A stretch of 64,000 nt of DNA from Avedoeria sp964651245 (GTDB lineage Bacteria; Chloroflexota; Anaerolineae; Epilineales; Epilineaceae). This document shows, piece after piece, positions 35,483-43,474 of this stretch (positions within the stretch are counted from its first letter, which is position 1; each line of letters starts with the position of its first letter). The translations under genes were made by a program, and so were the position numbers. The stretch spans positions 1-64,000 of the forward strand of contig CAZYVI010000011.1 in assembly GCA_964651245.1 (NCBI GenBank), read 5' to 3'. Under the pieces are notes generated by a model. That model searched no databases. It was not told where the DNA came from and saw only the letters and a program-made list of their open reading frames with translations.

Positions 35483-35511
35483 TTGCCGCCCGCGCACCGC
35501 CCCGCTATCAT
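35483..35511 (+). promoter_or_regulatory. Promoter of tRNA-Val
   Basis: TTGCCG (35483-35488), a 17-bp spacer and TATCAT (35506-35511) end 13 bp before the first tRNA base at 35525, the right geometry for a short 5' leader. Confidence 0.7.
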
Positions 35512-35524
35512 CGCCGCTCCCTTC

Positions 35525-35598
35525 GGGCGGTTAGCTCAGTTGGCTAGAGCGCCACGTTGACATCGTGGAGGTCACAAGTTCGAGTCTTGTACCGCCCA
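35525..35598 (+). tRNA. tRNA-Val (anticodon GAC)
   Basis: A full cloverleaf folds: acceptor GGGCGGT with ACCGCCC (35525-35531 / 35591-35597), D-arm GCTC/GAGC, anticodon stem CCACG/CGTGG around loop TTGACAT (anticodon GAC), a 5-nt variable loop and T-arm ACAAG/CTTGT with TTCGAGT. The discriminator is A35598. The CCA end is not encoded. Confidence 0.97.
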
Positions 35599-35675
35599 CT
35601 CGGCCCGCGTGACCCGGGCCGACGGGACACGGACGGCGACCCCGTCGCCGCGCCGTACCACAACCGCATCGTCAA

Positions 35676-35994
35676 CGGCTTCGACGAGGACGAGTAGGCC
35701 CGCCGCGCGCGCCAGAGAACGGGCGTCATCGGCTGCAAGCGCCCCCCGCTGTCCGACGGGTCGAACACCCCCTCCGAGCCGACGCCCGAACCGCCGAATG
35801 GTCCCGACCGACGTCGCGACCGGGCCGGCGTAGTAGGCCCGTCCGGGTGGCGCCGTTACCCGCCAGCAAGAGGTCGACGTCGACCGCTTCGCCTGTTCGT
35901 GACGGGGGTCCCCGGCGCGGAGGCGAATCGTCGGCGCCGGCGAACTCAGGTGGAACCGCGAAGCCCCCTCGCCCTGAAGAGCGAGGGGGCTTTT
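35676..35994 (+). promoter_or_regulatory. T-box riboswitch of thrS
   Basis: A complete T-box leader is visible. Stem I closes by CGGCT (35676-35680) with AGCCG (35777-35781) and GAGG with CCTC (35771-35774). The conserved AGTA follows at 35693-35696. The distal part has AGAGA (35714-35718) and GGCTGCAAGC (35731-35740). The likely specifier is the Thr codon ACC at 35767-35769, just before the closing strand, after GAA as usual. The antiterminator T-box AGGTGGAACCGCG is at 35948-35960 and is followed by an intrinsic terminator. Uncharged tRNA-Thr(GGU) should pair with the specifier and with TGGA and allow read-through into thrS. Confidence 0.93.
35961..35994 (+). terminator. Intrinsic terminator of the thrS T-box
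   Basis: AAGCCCCCTCGC (35961-35972) pairs perfectly with 35981-35992 over 12 bp with an 8-nt loop, and a short T-run ends at 35994. It lies directly after the T-box sequence, 45 nt before the thrS ATG, so it is the attenuator. Confidence 0.93.
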
Positions 35995-36039
35995 CGTTGG
36001 TCGGCGCTGCGCCGGCCCGATCACGCGGGAGGTTCGATC

Positions 36040-37980
36040 ATGCCCCAGTCCGACTCGTCCGCCGCGGCGCCCGCCGCACCGAACGGGCACGCGCCCGACC
36101 CGGCGGTCGCCGACCGCCTCTACCGCCTCCGCCACTCCCTGGCCCACGTCATGGCCCAGGCGGTGCGCGACCTCTACCCCGACGTCCGCTTCGCGATCGG
36201 GCCGCCGATCGAGAACGGCTTCTACTACGACTTCGACCTCGGCATGGGCGACAACGGCCGGCCGCGGACGTTCACGCCCGACGACCTGGCGGCGATCGAG
36301 AAGCGGATGCGGCAGATCATCGCCGGCAAGCACCCCTTCCAGTACCGCGAGGTCTCGGCCGACGAGGCCCGGGCGCTGTTCGCCGACCAGCCCTACAAGC
36401 TCGAGCTCATCGAGGGGCTGGCCAAGGGCGACGTCGACGAGTACGGCGTCGAGCGCGACGAGGGCGATGTCGGCGGTGATCTCGACGGCGAGGACAGCGG
36501 CGGGCCTGGCGCTCGGGCGCGCGCGTCATCGCCCGTGGTGATCTCGACGTACCGCCAGGACGCCTTCGAGGACCTCTGCAAGGGCCCGCACGTCGAGCAC
36601 ACGGGCCAGCTGCCGGCCGACGCGTTCAAGCTGCTGTCGGTGGCCGGCGCGTACTGGCGCGGCGACGAGCACAACCCGATGCTGCAGCGCATCTACGGCA
36701 CGGCCTGGACGAACAAGAAGGACCTGGCGGCCCACCTGGCCATGCTCGAGGAAGCCCAGAAGCGCGACCACCGCGTCCTGGGCCGCGACCTCGACATCTT
36801 CGCCTTCGACGACGAGGTCGGCCCGGGCCTGCCGCTGTGGCTGCCCAACGGCGGCATCCTTATCGAGGAGATCGAGCGCCTGGCCAAGGAGGTCGAGGCG
36901 GCGCACGGCTACCACCGCGTCCGGACGCCGAACCTCTCGAAGGAGGACCTCTTCCTCCGCAGCGGCCACTTGCCGTACTACGCCGAGGCCATGTACCCGC
37001 CGATGGAGCTCGACGGCGTCCGCTACTACGTCAAGCCGATGAACTGCCCGATGCACCACAAGATCTTCGCCAGCCGGCCGCGCAGCTACCGCGATCTGCC
37101 GTTGCGCCTGGCCGAGTACGGCACGTGCTACCGCTACGAGAAGAGCGGCGAGCTCATGGGCCTGATGCGGGTGCGCAGCCTGCAGATGAACGATGCCCAC
37201 ATCTACTGCTCGGCCGAGCAGTTCGAGGCCGAGTTCCTCGACGTCATCGCGATGTACCTGACGTACTTCAAGCTGTTCGGCATCGAGCGCTACGTCATGC
37301 GCTTCAGCACCCACCACAAGCGGGGCCTGGGCAAGAAGTACGTCGACAACGCCGCGCTCTGGGCGCACACCGAGGCGATGGTCCGGCGGGCGATGGACCA
37401 CGGCGGCATCCCGTACGTCGAGGTCCCCGACGAGGCGGCGTTCTACGGTCCCAAGATCGACGTCCAGATCTGGAGCGTCACGGGCCGCGAGTTCACGCTG
37501 GCCACGAACCAGGTCGACTTCGCCCAGCCCGAGCGCTTCGACCTCACGTTCACGACGGCCGGCGGCGGCGCCGAGCGCCCGCTGTGCATCCACCGCGCCC
37601 CGCTGAGCACGCACGAGCGCCTCGTCGGCTTCTTGATCGAGCACTACGCCGGCGCGTTCCCGGTCTGGCTGGCGCCCGAGCAAGCCCGCGTCATCCCGAT
37701 CACCGAGGCCCACAACGGCTATGCTGAGCGCGCCGCCGCCGAGCTGCGCGCCGCCGGCCTGCGGGCCAGCGCCGACCTGGGCGCCGACCGCATGAACGCC
37801 AAGATCCGCGACGCCCAGCTCAAGAAGGTGCCCTACATGCTCGTCGTCGGCGACGCCGAGATGGCCGACGGCACCGTCGCCGTCCGCCGCCGCGACGGCA
37901 GCCGCGGCGACGCGACGCCGGTGGCCGCCTTCGCCGCCGACGTCGCGGCCAAGGTGCGCGACCGCGCCGCGACGCTCTAG
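36040..37980 (+). CDS. thrS: Threonyl-tRNA synthetase lacking the TGS domain
   Basis: The 646-residue enzyme charges tRNA-Thr. ATG 36040 has GGGAGG 7 nt upstream and follows the T-box. The N-terminal TGS domain of E. coli-type enzymes is absent: after a 25-residue Ala/Pro-rich stretch the protein enters the editing domain (HSLAH, H32 and H36; DLCKGPH, C180 and H184). An acidic Gly/Asp-rich insert of about 30 residues (134-164) lies inside the editing domain. The class II catalytic core is intact: MNCPMHH (zinc ligand C336), the RYEKSGELMGLMRVR motif 2, DAH (H387) and IHRAPLSTHERLVG (H518), followed by the anticodon-binding domain. It is convergent with the glutaminyl cyclase gene, 13 bp away. 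Confidence 0.97.
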   Translation: MPQSDSSAAAPAAPNGHAPDPAVADRLYRLRHSLAHVMAQAVRDLYPDVRFAIGPPIENGFYYDFDLGMGDNGRPRTFTPDDLAAIEKRMRQIIAGKHPFQYREVSADEARALFADQPYKLELIEGLAKGDVDEYGVERDEGDVGGDLDGEDSGGPGARARASSPVVISTYRQDAFEDLCKGPHVEHTGQLPADAFKLLSVAGAYWRGDEHNPMLQRIYGTAWTNKKDLAAHLAMLEEAQKRDHRVLGRDLDIFAFDDEVGPGLPLWLPNGGILIEEIERLAKEVEAAHGYHRVRTPNLSKEDLFLRSGHLPYYAEAMYPPMELDGVRYYVKPMNCPMHHKIFASRPRSYRDLPLRLAEYGTCYRYEKSGELMGLMRVRSLQMNDAHIYCSAEQFEAEFLDVIAMYLTYFKLFGIERYVMRFSTHHKRGLGKKYVDNAALWAHTEAMVRRAMDHGGIPYVEVPDEAAFYGPKIDVQIWSVTGREFTLATNQVDFAQPERFDLTFTTAGGGAERPLCIHRAPLSTHERLVGFLIEHYAGAFPVWLAPEQARVIPITEAHNGYAERAAAELRAAGLRASADLGADRMNAKIRDAQLKKVPYMLVVGDAEMADGTVAVRRRDGSRGDATPVAAFAADVAAKVRDRAATL

Positions 37981-37993
37981 CGGCGGCCCGCCG

Positions 37994-39004
37994 TCACGGC
38001 CGCCGGCGCTGGGCCCAGGGCAGGTACGCCCGGCCCGGCGTCGGCGGCGCGGCGTCCGTCGGCGTGGCGTCGACGGGCGTCGGCGGTGCGGTGGCCGTGG
38101 GGGGCGATGGGGTCGTCGCCGGCGTCGGCGGCGTGGCGCTCGGCGTCGGCGAGGCGGCGCTCGGCGTCGGGGCGGCGGGGCGGAAGCGGACCTCGTAGAG
38201 CGCCGGCCAGTGCTTGCCGGTGACGAGGAACCGGTCGACCTCGGGCATGTGGGCGATGCCGTTGAGGCACTCGTAGCGGTCGAAGAACTGATGCTCGGCC
38301 CGGATGGCCGTGTCGAGCGCGGTCCCGTCGATGTGCTCGACGACGTCGCCGGTGGCGAGGTCGATGCGGACGATGCGCGGCTCGGGCCAGACGTTGGCGT
38401 AGACGGTGTCGCCGACGCACTCGAGCTCGTTGAGGGACGGCAGCGGCTCGCCGTTGAGCTGCACCGGGATGCGGTCGACGATCTCGAACGTGGCGGCATC
38501 GCGCACGACGAGCGTGTCGGAGCCGTCGCTCATGATCAGCGTCTGGCCGCGGGTGCACAGCCCCCAGCCCTCGCCGGCGTAGGCGTGCTCGCCCATCGGC
38601 GCGAACGTCGCGGCGTCCCACAGCAGCGCCTTGCCGCTGCGCCACGTGAGCTGGACCAGCCGATCGCCGAGGCGGGCCAGACCCTCGCCGAACTGGTCGC
38701 CGCCGAGGTCGCGCTGCTGCAGCACCGCTCCGGTCGCCAGCTCGACGCGCCGCAGCGACGACGCGCCGTAGAGGCCGGTGCTCTCGTAGAGCGTGCCGGC
38801 GTCCCAGACCAGCCCCTGGGTGTAGGCGCGCCGGTCGTGGGGGTGCGTCGCCAGGACCTCGATCGTCATCGGCGCCGCGGTGGCCTGGGCGGGCGCCGCG
38901 CTGCGGCGCGGCGCCGCGGCGCCCGGCGCGGCGAGGCGGCCGGCCAGCGCCAGCGCGACGGTCGCCGCCAGCGCCGCGGCCGAGGCGGCGCGCCGGGCGG
39001 TCAC
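37994..39004 (-). CDS. Exported glutaminyl-peptide cyclotransferase with Pro/Thr tail
   Basis: The protein has 336 residues. GTG 39004 overlaps the TGA of the upstream paralogue as GTGA, so translation is coupled. A signal peptide (about 1-35) and an Ala/Pro segment lead to the five-bladed propeller of the plant/bacterial glutamine cyclotransferase family: AYTQGLVWDAGTLYESTGLYG, GEGWGLCTRG, NELECVGDTVYANVWPEP and LNGIAHMPEVDRFLVTGKHWP. The enzyme converts N-terminal Gln of exported proteins to pyroglutamate. A 55-residue Pro/Thr linker and the C-terminus YLPWAQRRRP follow, as in other exported proteins of this window. It is a tandem duplicate of the next gene. Confidence 0.93.
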   Translation of the reverse strand: MTARRAASAAALAATVALALAGRLAAPGAAAPRRSAAPAQATAAPMTIEVLATHPHDRRAYTQGLVWDAGTLYESTGLYGASSLRRVELATGAVLQQRDLGGDQFGEGLARLGDRLVQLTWRSGKALLWDAATFAPMGEHAYAGEGWGLCTRGQTLIMSDGSDTLVVRDAATFEIVDRIPVQLNGEPLPSLNELECVGDTVYANVWPEPRIVRIDLATGDVVEHIDGTALDTAIRAEHQFFDRYECLNGIAHMPEVDRFLVTGKHWPALYEVRFRPAAPTPSAASPTPSATPPTPATTPSPPTATAPPTPVDATPTDAAPPTPGRAYLPWAQRRRP

Positions 39005-39942
39005 GACGGCGGCGGGGTGGCGGGCGGCGCCGGGTCGAAGCGCACCCGGAACAGCTTCGGCCACCACTTGCCGGTGACCAGGAACGTCCCGTCGGCCGGG
39101 TCGTAGGCGATGCCGTTGAGGACGTCGATCGGCCGCGCCGGTTCGCGGTCGGCCAGCCGCTCCCAGAGCCCGGCGGCGTCGATGGCCGCCGTCACCCGGC
39201 CGGTGGCGGGGTCGATCGCCACGATCTCGTTGCTCTGCCAGACGTTCGCGTACACCGTGCCGTCGACGCACTCGAGCTCGTTGAGCATGTTGCGCGGCTG
39301 GCCGTCGAGCACGACCGTCACCGAGGACAGCGGGGCGAACGTCGCCGGGTCGCGGAACGTCAGGCGGTCGCTGCCGTCGGACATCACCAGCCGCTGGCCG
39401 TCGAAGCACAGGCCCCAGCCCTCGCCCTCGTAGCGGTGCTCGGCCGTCGGCGCGAGCGAGGCGCGGTCGTAGACGATCGCCCGCCCCTCCTGCCACGTCA
39501 GCTGGATCAGCGTGTCGCCGACCTGCGCCAAGCCCTCGCCGAAGAGGTCGGCGCTGAGGTCGCGCACGCGGCGGACGTTGCCGGTGGCCAGGTCGACCTC
39601 GCGCACCGTCGAGGCGCCCTCGAGGCCCGTGCTCTCGAGGAGCGTCCCGTCGTCGAGGAGCAGCCCTTGCGTGAAGGCCGTCGGGTCGTGCGGGTACTCG
39701 GCCAGCACGACCGGCACCCGGCGCTCGGCCGGCGGGCCGCCGATCACCGTGATCGGCGTCGGTACCGCGTCGCGCGCGGCGGCGTCGCCGCGCGCCGCGG
39801 GGGCCGTGGCGGCGGCAGCGCCCGCGCCGGCCGCCGCGTCCGTCGGCGGCGCGGCCGGGTCGCCGTTGGAACAGCCGGCCAACGAGAGCACCGCGACGGC
39901 GGCCCAGGCAGCGAGCGCGGCGCGCGGGACGCGAATCGTCAT
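39001..39942 (-). CDS. Lipoprotein glutaminyl-peptide cyclotransferase
   Basis: The protein has 313 residues and starts at ATG 39942. A signal peptide with lipobox LSLAGC (Cys at about 24) predicts membrane anchoring, followed by an Ala/Pro-rich spacer to about 75. The propeller repeats the paralogue's motifs: AFTQGLLLDDGTLLESTGLEG, GEGWGLCFDG, NELECVDGTVYANVWQSN and LNGIAYDPADGTFLVTGKWWP. It cyclises N-terminal Gln outside the membrane. It ends right after the domain without the Pro/Thr tail. The pair therefore offers one lipid-anchored and one linker-tailed version of the same enzyme. Confidence 0.94.
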   Translation of the reverse strand: MTIRVPRAALAAWAAVAVLSLAGCSNGDPAAPPTDAAAGAGAAAATAPAARGDAAARDAVPTPITVIGGPPAERRVPVVLAEYPHDPTAFTQGLLLDDGTLLESTGLEGASTVREVDLATGNVRRVRDLSADLFGEGLAQVGDTLIQLTWQEGRAIVYDRASLAPTAEHRYEGEGWGLCFDGQRLVMSDGSDRLTFRDPATFAPLSSVTVVLDGQPRNMLNELECVDGTVYANVWQSNEIVAIDPATGRVTAAIDAAGLWERLADREPARPIDVLNGIAYDPADGTFLVTGKWWPKLFRVRFDPAPPATPPPS

Positions 39943-40094
39943 GGAACCCTCCGTGGTTCGGCCAGGCGTCGACGCGGTGGCGGCCCGCGGTCGGCGATGG
40001 GCCGGCCGTCGGCCGGCCTGGGCCAGAGTATAAGCGCCCGCCGCCGCCGCGTCCCCGCTTGCCCGCCGCCCGCCGCCGCCCCATCCTATCGCCC

Positions 40095-41576
40095 ATGCGC
40101 TTCCCCCCGTGGCCCCGCCGCTGGCGGCCGACCGATCCGGCCGGCGAGCGCGCCGCGGCGCTGGCGGCGGGCGGGGCGGCGACGGTGGCGCTGACGGCGC
40201 TGGCGGTCTTCGTCGACGCCCGCCTGGCGGTGGCGGTGCTGGCGGCGGCCGTGGCGACGCCGTTCGTGCTGCGGTCGGTGGAGCTGGCCTTCGCCGCGGT
40301 GGTGGGGGTGGTGACGCTGCTGCCGTTCGCCGCCATCCCGCTGGGCGTCGGCTTCAACCCGACGTTCCTCGACCTGACGCTGGGCGTGCTCTACCTGATC
40401 TGGGTGGTGCGGCTGGCCACGCGCGAGGCCACCAGCATCCGCATCCCCCCGCTGGGGATCGGGGCGATGGCCTTCATCGGCCTGATGCTGCTGGCGTTCG
40501 CCGCCGGGCTGGCGCACGGCACGCCGACGAAGAACCAGATCCGCACCTTCGGCGAGCTCGTGCTCGGCGCCGGGCTGTTCTTCATCGTCGCCAACCTCGT
40601 CGTCGACCGAGCCAGCCTGCGGCGGCTGTTCGCGCTGCTGGTGGCGCTGGGGGCGGCCGCGGCGGCGCTGGGCCTGGCGCTCTACGTGCTGCCCGATGCC
40701 CTCGAGGCGCGTCTGCTGGGGCTGCTGCGCGTCGTCGACTACCCCAGCGGCCCCGGCGTGATCCGCTACATCAACGACGACCCGGCCCGGCTGCAGCGCG
40801 CGACAGGCACCGCGATCGACCCCAACAGCTTCGGCGGGCTGCTGGCGGTGCTGGGCGCCCTGGCCGCGCCGCAGATCGTCAGCCGCCGGCCGATCCTGCC
40901 GCGCGGCGTGGCGGCGGCGTGCGTGGCGCTCATGGGCCTGGGCGTCCTGGCCACGGTGTCGCGCGGCTCGATGTTGGCCATGGCGGCCGGCCTGGCCGTC
41001 GTCGGCCTGGCGCGCGACCGGCGGCTGCTGGCGGCGACCGTCGTCGCCGGCGTCGCGCTGCTGGCCGCGGCGCGGTTCATGCCGTGGACCAGCGCCTACG
41101 TCGGCAACCTCATCGACGGCTTCCTGGCCCAGGACCGCTCGACCCAGATGCGGCTCGGCGAGTACAAGGACGCGCTCCGGCTCATCGCCCGCTACCCGCT
41201 GCTGGGCGTCGGCTTCGGCGGGGTGCGCGACATCGACCTCTACCGCGGCGTCTCGAGCCTCTACCTCATCGTGGCCGAGACGATGGGCCTCGTGGGCCTC
41301 GGCGCTCTGCTGGCGTTCGTGACGGCCGCCGCCGGCCGGTGGTGGCTCGCCTGGCGCGCCATGCCGCCCGACGGCCTGCGCGCCGTCGTCCTGGGCTGCC
41401 TGGCCGCCGTCGTCGCCGCTGCGGTCGGCGGCGTCTTCGACCACTACTTCTTCACCTACCCGCACGCCTTCGCGCTGCTGTGGCTCATCCTGGGCATCGG
41501 GATGGGCGCGGTGCGGCTGGGGGTGGGCGAGGTCGAGGGCGAGGTGGGGGTGGCCGTCGACCCGGGCGGTCCGTGA
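40095..41576 (+). CDS. O-antigen ligase/polymerase-like membrane protein
   Basis: The protein has 493 residues from ATG 40095; an in-frame ATG at 40059 is less likely because it adds only an Arg/Pro-rich stretch. There are about 11 membrane segments, a large external loop (about 200-290, with DYPSGPGVIRYINDDPARLQR) and the Wzy_C/WaaL signature RLGEYKDALRLIARYPLLGVGFGG near 365-390. Family members polymerise or ligate polysaccharide repeat units at the outer face of the membrane. It fits with the wcaJ-like and glycosyltransferase genes nearby. It is convergent with the TolB-like gene. Confidence 0.88.
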   Translation: MRFPPWPRRWRPTDPAGERAAALAAGGAATVALTALAVFVDARLAVAVLAAAVATPFVLRSVELAFAAVVGVVTLLPFAAIPLGVGFNPTFLDLTLGVLYLIWVVRLATREATSIRIPPLGIGAMAFIGLMLLAFAAGLAHGTPTKNQIRTFGELVLGAGLFFIVANLVVDRASLRRLFALLVALGAAAAALGLALYVLPDALEARLLGLLRVVDYPSGPGVIRYINDDPARLQRATGTAIDPNSFGGLLAVLGALAAPQIVSRRPILPRGVAAACVALMGLGVLATVSRGSMLAMAAGLAVVGLARDRRLLAATVVAGVALLAAARFMPWTSAYVGNLIDGFLAQDRSTQMRLGEYKDALRLIARYPLLGVGFGGVRDIDLYRGVSSLYLIVAETMGLVGLGALLAFVTAAAGRWWLAWRAMPPDGLRAVVLGCLAAVVAAAVGGVFDHYFFTYPHAFALLWLILGIGMGAVRLGVGEVEGEVGVAVDPGGP

Positions 41577-41604
41577 CCCGCCCGCCGCGGTCAATCCGGA
41601 GGTC

Positions 41605-43329
41605 TTACGGACACCCCGCCTTCCACACCGCCCCGTTGAACGGCCCGTAGGGCTTGCCGGCGCTGCGGAGGCTCAGCCAGAGGCGCAGCGGGTTCGTCGG
41701 CGCGGGCGGGCGGTTGGGGTTGGCGCGCTTGAGCCAGCCGTCGAACAGCTCGGGGTTGGCCAGGGCGGCGGCCTGGACGGCGGCCGGGATGCGGGCGACC
41801 ATCTGCGGGCAGACGCCGGACGGCTGCGGGCCGGGGCGCGGCGTGGCCGTCGCCGTGGCCGAGGGCGTCGGTGTGGCGGTCGGCGGGCGCGTGGCGGTCG
41901 GGGCCGGCGTGCGGCTGGCGGTCGGCGTGGCGGTCGGCGGTCCGGCCGTCGCCGTGGCCGACGGCTCGGCGGTAGGGGTGGTGGGCGCCGGGTAGGCGTC
42001 GCCGAGGCTGGCGCGGACCAGGAAGCCGCGCCGGCTGGAGAGCGCCAGCGGGTAGAGGTCGTCGTCGCGCTCGGCGATGAACGCCGCCGCCTCGCCGATC
42101 GCGTCGATGCCCGGCGCCAACTCGGCGTCGGCGCTGATGACGTTGGGGCGGCGGGTGCTGTGGGTGACCTGGCTGAAGCGCGGCGCCGGGCCGTCGACCC
42201 ACAGGAAGAGCTCGGTCGAGCCGTCGGCGTTGCCGGGGTTGTCGGCGTCGGGCGGCACGAAGTCGGACTGCGACAGGAAGGCGATGCTGCGGCCGTCGTC
42301 CGACAGCCGCGGCAGGTGGCTGGCGGCGGTGGCGCTGGTGCCGGTCGTGATCCGCTGCACCGGCCCGCCCGCGCGCCAGAGGTACACCTCGGCCGCGCGG
42401 CTGGCCGGCAGGCTCTCGACGGCGTGGCCGGTGGCGCTGAACGCGACCCGCGTGCCGTCACCGCTCACGCTGTAGGCCAGCAGCGTCCGGCCGGCCATCG
42501 GGGCATGGTGGTCGGTGACCTGGGTGAACGCCACCGGGTCGCCGGGGCGCGTGTAGGGCCCGCGCCAGAGGAACACCTCGGTGCTGCGGTCGGCGTTGCG
42601 CCCCACCAGGTCGGCCGTGGCGCTGAACACCACGACGTTGCCGCCGGCCGCGAGGGTTGCCGGCCCGTGCTCGACGCTGCCGTCGAACGTCGTGATCTGG
42701 CGGATCGGCTGGCCGACGGTGGCCAGGAAGAGCTGGTCGGCGCCGGACGGGTTCGCGCCGGCCAGGTCGGCGCTGTGCCAGAACGCCACGCGCCGCCCGT
42801 CGCGCGAGAGCGACGGCGAGCCGGCGTTGGCGGCCGTGGCGGCGCTGATCTGGGCCAGGCCGGTCACGGCGTCCCAGGTGAACACCTCGAGCGACAGGTC
42901 GGCGTTGCCGCCGGCCAGGTCGACCTCGGACAGGAACGCCAGCCGCTCGCCCAACTGGTCGACCGTCGGGTCGGCCTGCAGGACGTCGGTGGAGGGCGCG
43001 CCGGTCGAGTCGGTGAGCTGCTCGCGCCAGCGCTCTGGCGTCCAGCGGAAGATCTGCGGCCGGCCGAGACGGTTGCGGACGACGCTGCTGTCGCTGTCGA
43101 TCTCGCCGTCGTGCCGGAAGCCGATCGCCCGGCCGTCCCCGCTCATGGCCGGGTAGCGCGCCCCCTGGGTGCCCTCGGCCGGCGTCAGTACCTGGAGCGT
43201 CCAGGCCGACTGCGTCTGCGCCGCCGCGCCGAGCGCGGCGAACACCCCGCCGCCCAGCGCCAGCCCGAGCGCCAGCCCGAGGCCGTCGCGCGCGCCGCCC
43301 CGCCGCCAGCCCGACCGCCGAGTGCCCAT
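41605..43329 (-). CDS. Exported TolB/PD40-type beta-propeller protein
   Basis: The protein has 574 residues. A signal peptide with a Leu/Gly-rich core (about 15-38) is followed by seven or so PD40-type blades, each with SxDGRxxAFxS and DxxxGNADxSxExFxW-like motifs (about 45-450). A Pro/Thr-rich linker (about 450-510) leads to a conserved-looking C-terminal segment of about 60 residues starting GVCPQMVARIP, with two Cys (one at the start, one at the last but one residue) that could pair. The blade sequence matches the propellers described as TolB-like, but there is no TolB N-terminal domain, so it is not TolB itself. Function is unknown; probably a secreted binding protein. Confidence 0.85.
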   Translation of the reverse strand: MGTRRSGWRRGGARDGLGLALGLALGGGVFAALGAAAQTQSAWTLQVLTPAEGTQGARYPAMSGDGRAIGFRHDGEIDSDSSVVRNRLGRPQIFRWTPERWREQLTDSTGAPSTDVLQADPTVDQLGERLAFLSEVDLAGGNADLSLEVFTWDAVTGLAQISAATAANAGSPSLSRDGRRVAFWHSADLAGANPSGADQLFLATVGQPIRQITTFDGSVEHGPATLAAGGNVVVFSATADLVGRNADRSTEVFLWRGPYTRPGDPVAFTQVTDHHAPMAGRTLLAYSVSGDGTRVAFSATGHAVESLPASRAAEVYLWRAGGPVQRITTGTSATAASHLPRLSDDGRSIAFLSQSDFVPPDADNPGNADGSTELFLWVDGPAPRFSQVTHSTRRPNVISADAELAPGIDAIGEAAAFIAERDDDLYPLALSSRRGFLVRASLGDAYPAPTTPTAEPSATATAGPPTATPTASRTPAPTATRPPTATPTPSATATATPRPGPQPSGVCPQMVARIPAAVQAAALANPELFDGWLKRANPNRPPAPTNPLRLWLSLRSAGKPYGPFNGAVWKAGCP

Positions 43330-43462
43330 GTCGCGCCCCCTGGTGCCCGCCGCCCCACGCCCGCCGCGCCGAAGCGGCCGCGCGCCCGGGCGCCCCGGCC
43401 GCCGCTGCCCGCTACGATAGCGCCTCGAGCGCGATACGCAACCCGACCCGCGCCGGCCGTGC

Positions 43463-43468
43463 TACCCT
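43463..43468 (+). promoter_or_regulatory. -10 box for leaderless metallophosphoesterase transcript
   Basis: TACCCT (43463-43468) ends exactly 6 nt before the ATG at 43475 and there is no ribosome site in between. No clear -35 is visible. It is one of three genes here with TANNNT at this distance. Confidence 0.4.
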
Positions 43469-43474
43469 CGGGCC

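Noticed and set aside
34791..35598. Genomic island at tRNA-Val
   Set aside because: There is no integrase, no direct repeat of the tRNA 3' end and no visible change in base composition.
35899..36039. N-terminal extension of ThrRS
   Set aside because: The 47 extra codons run through the T-box and terminator; ATG 36040 has a strong ribosome site.
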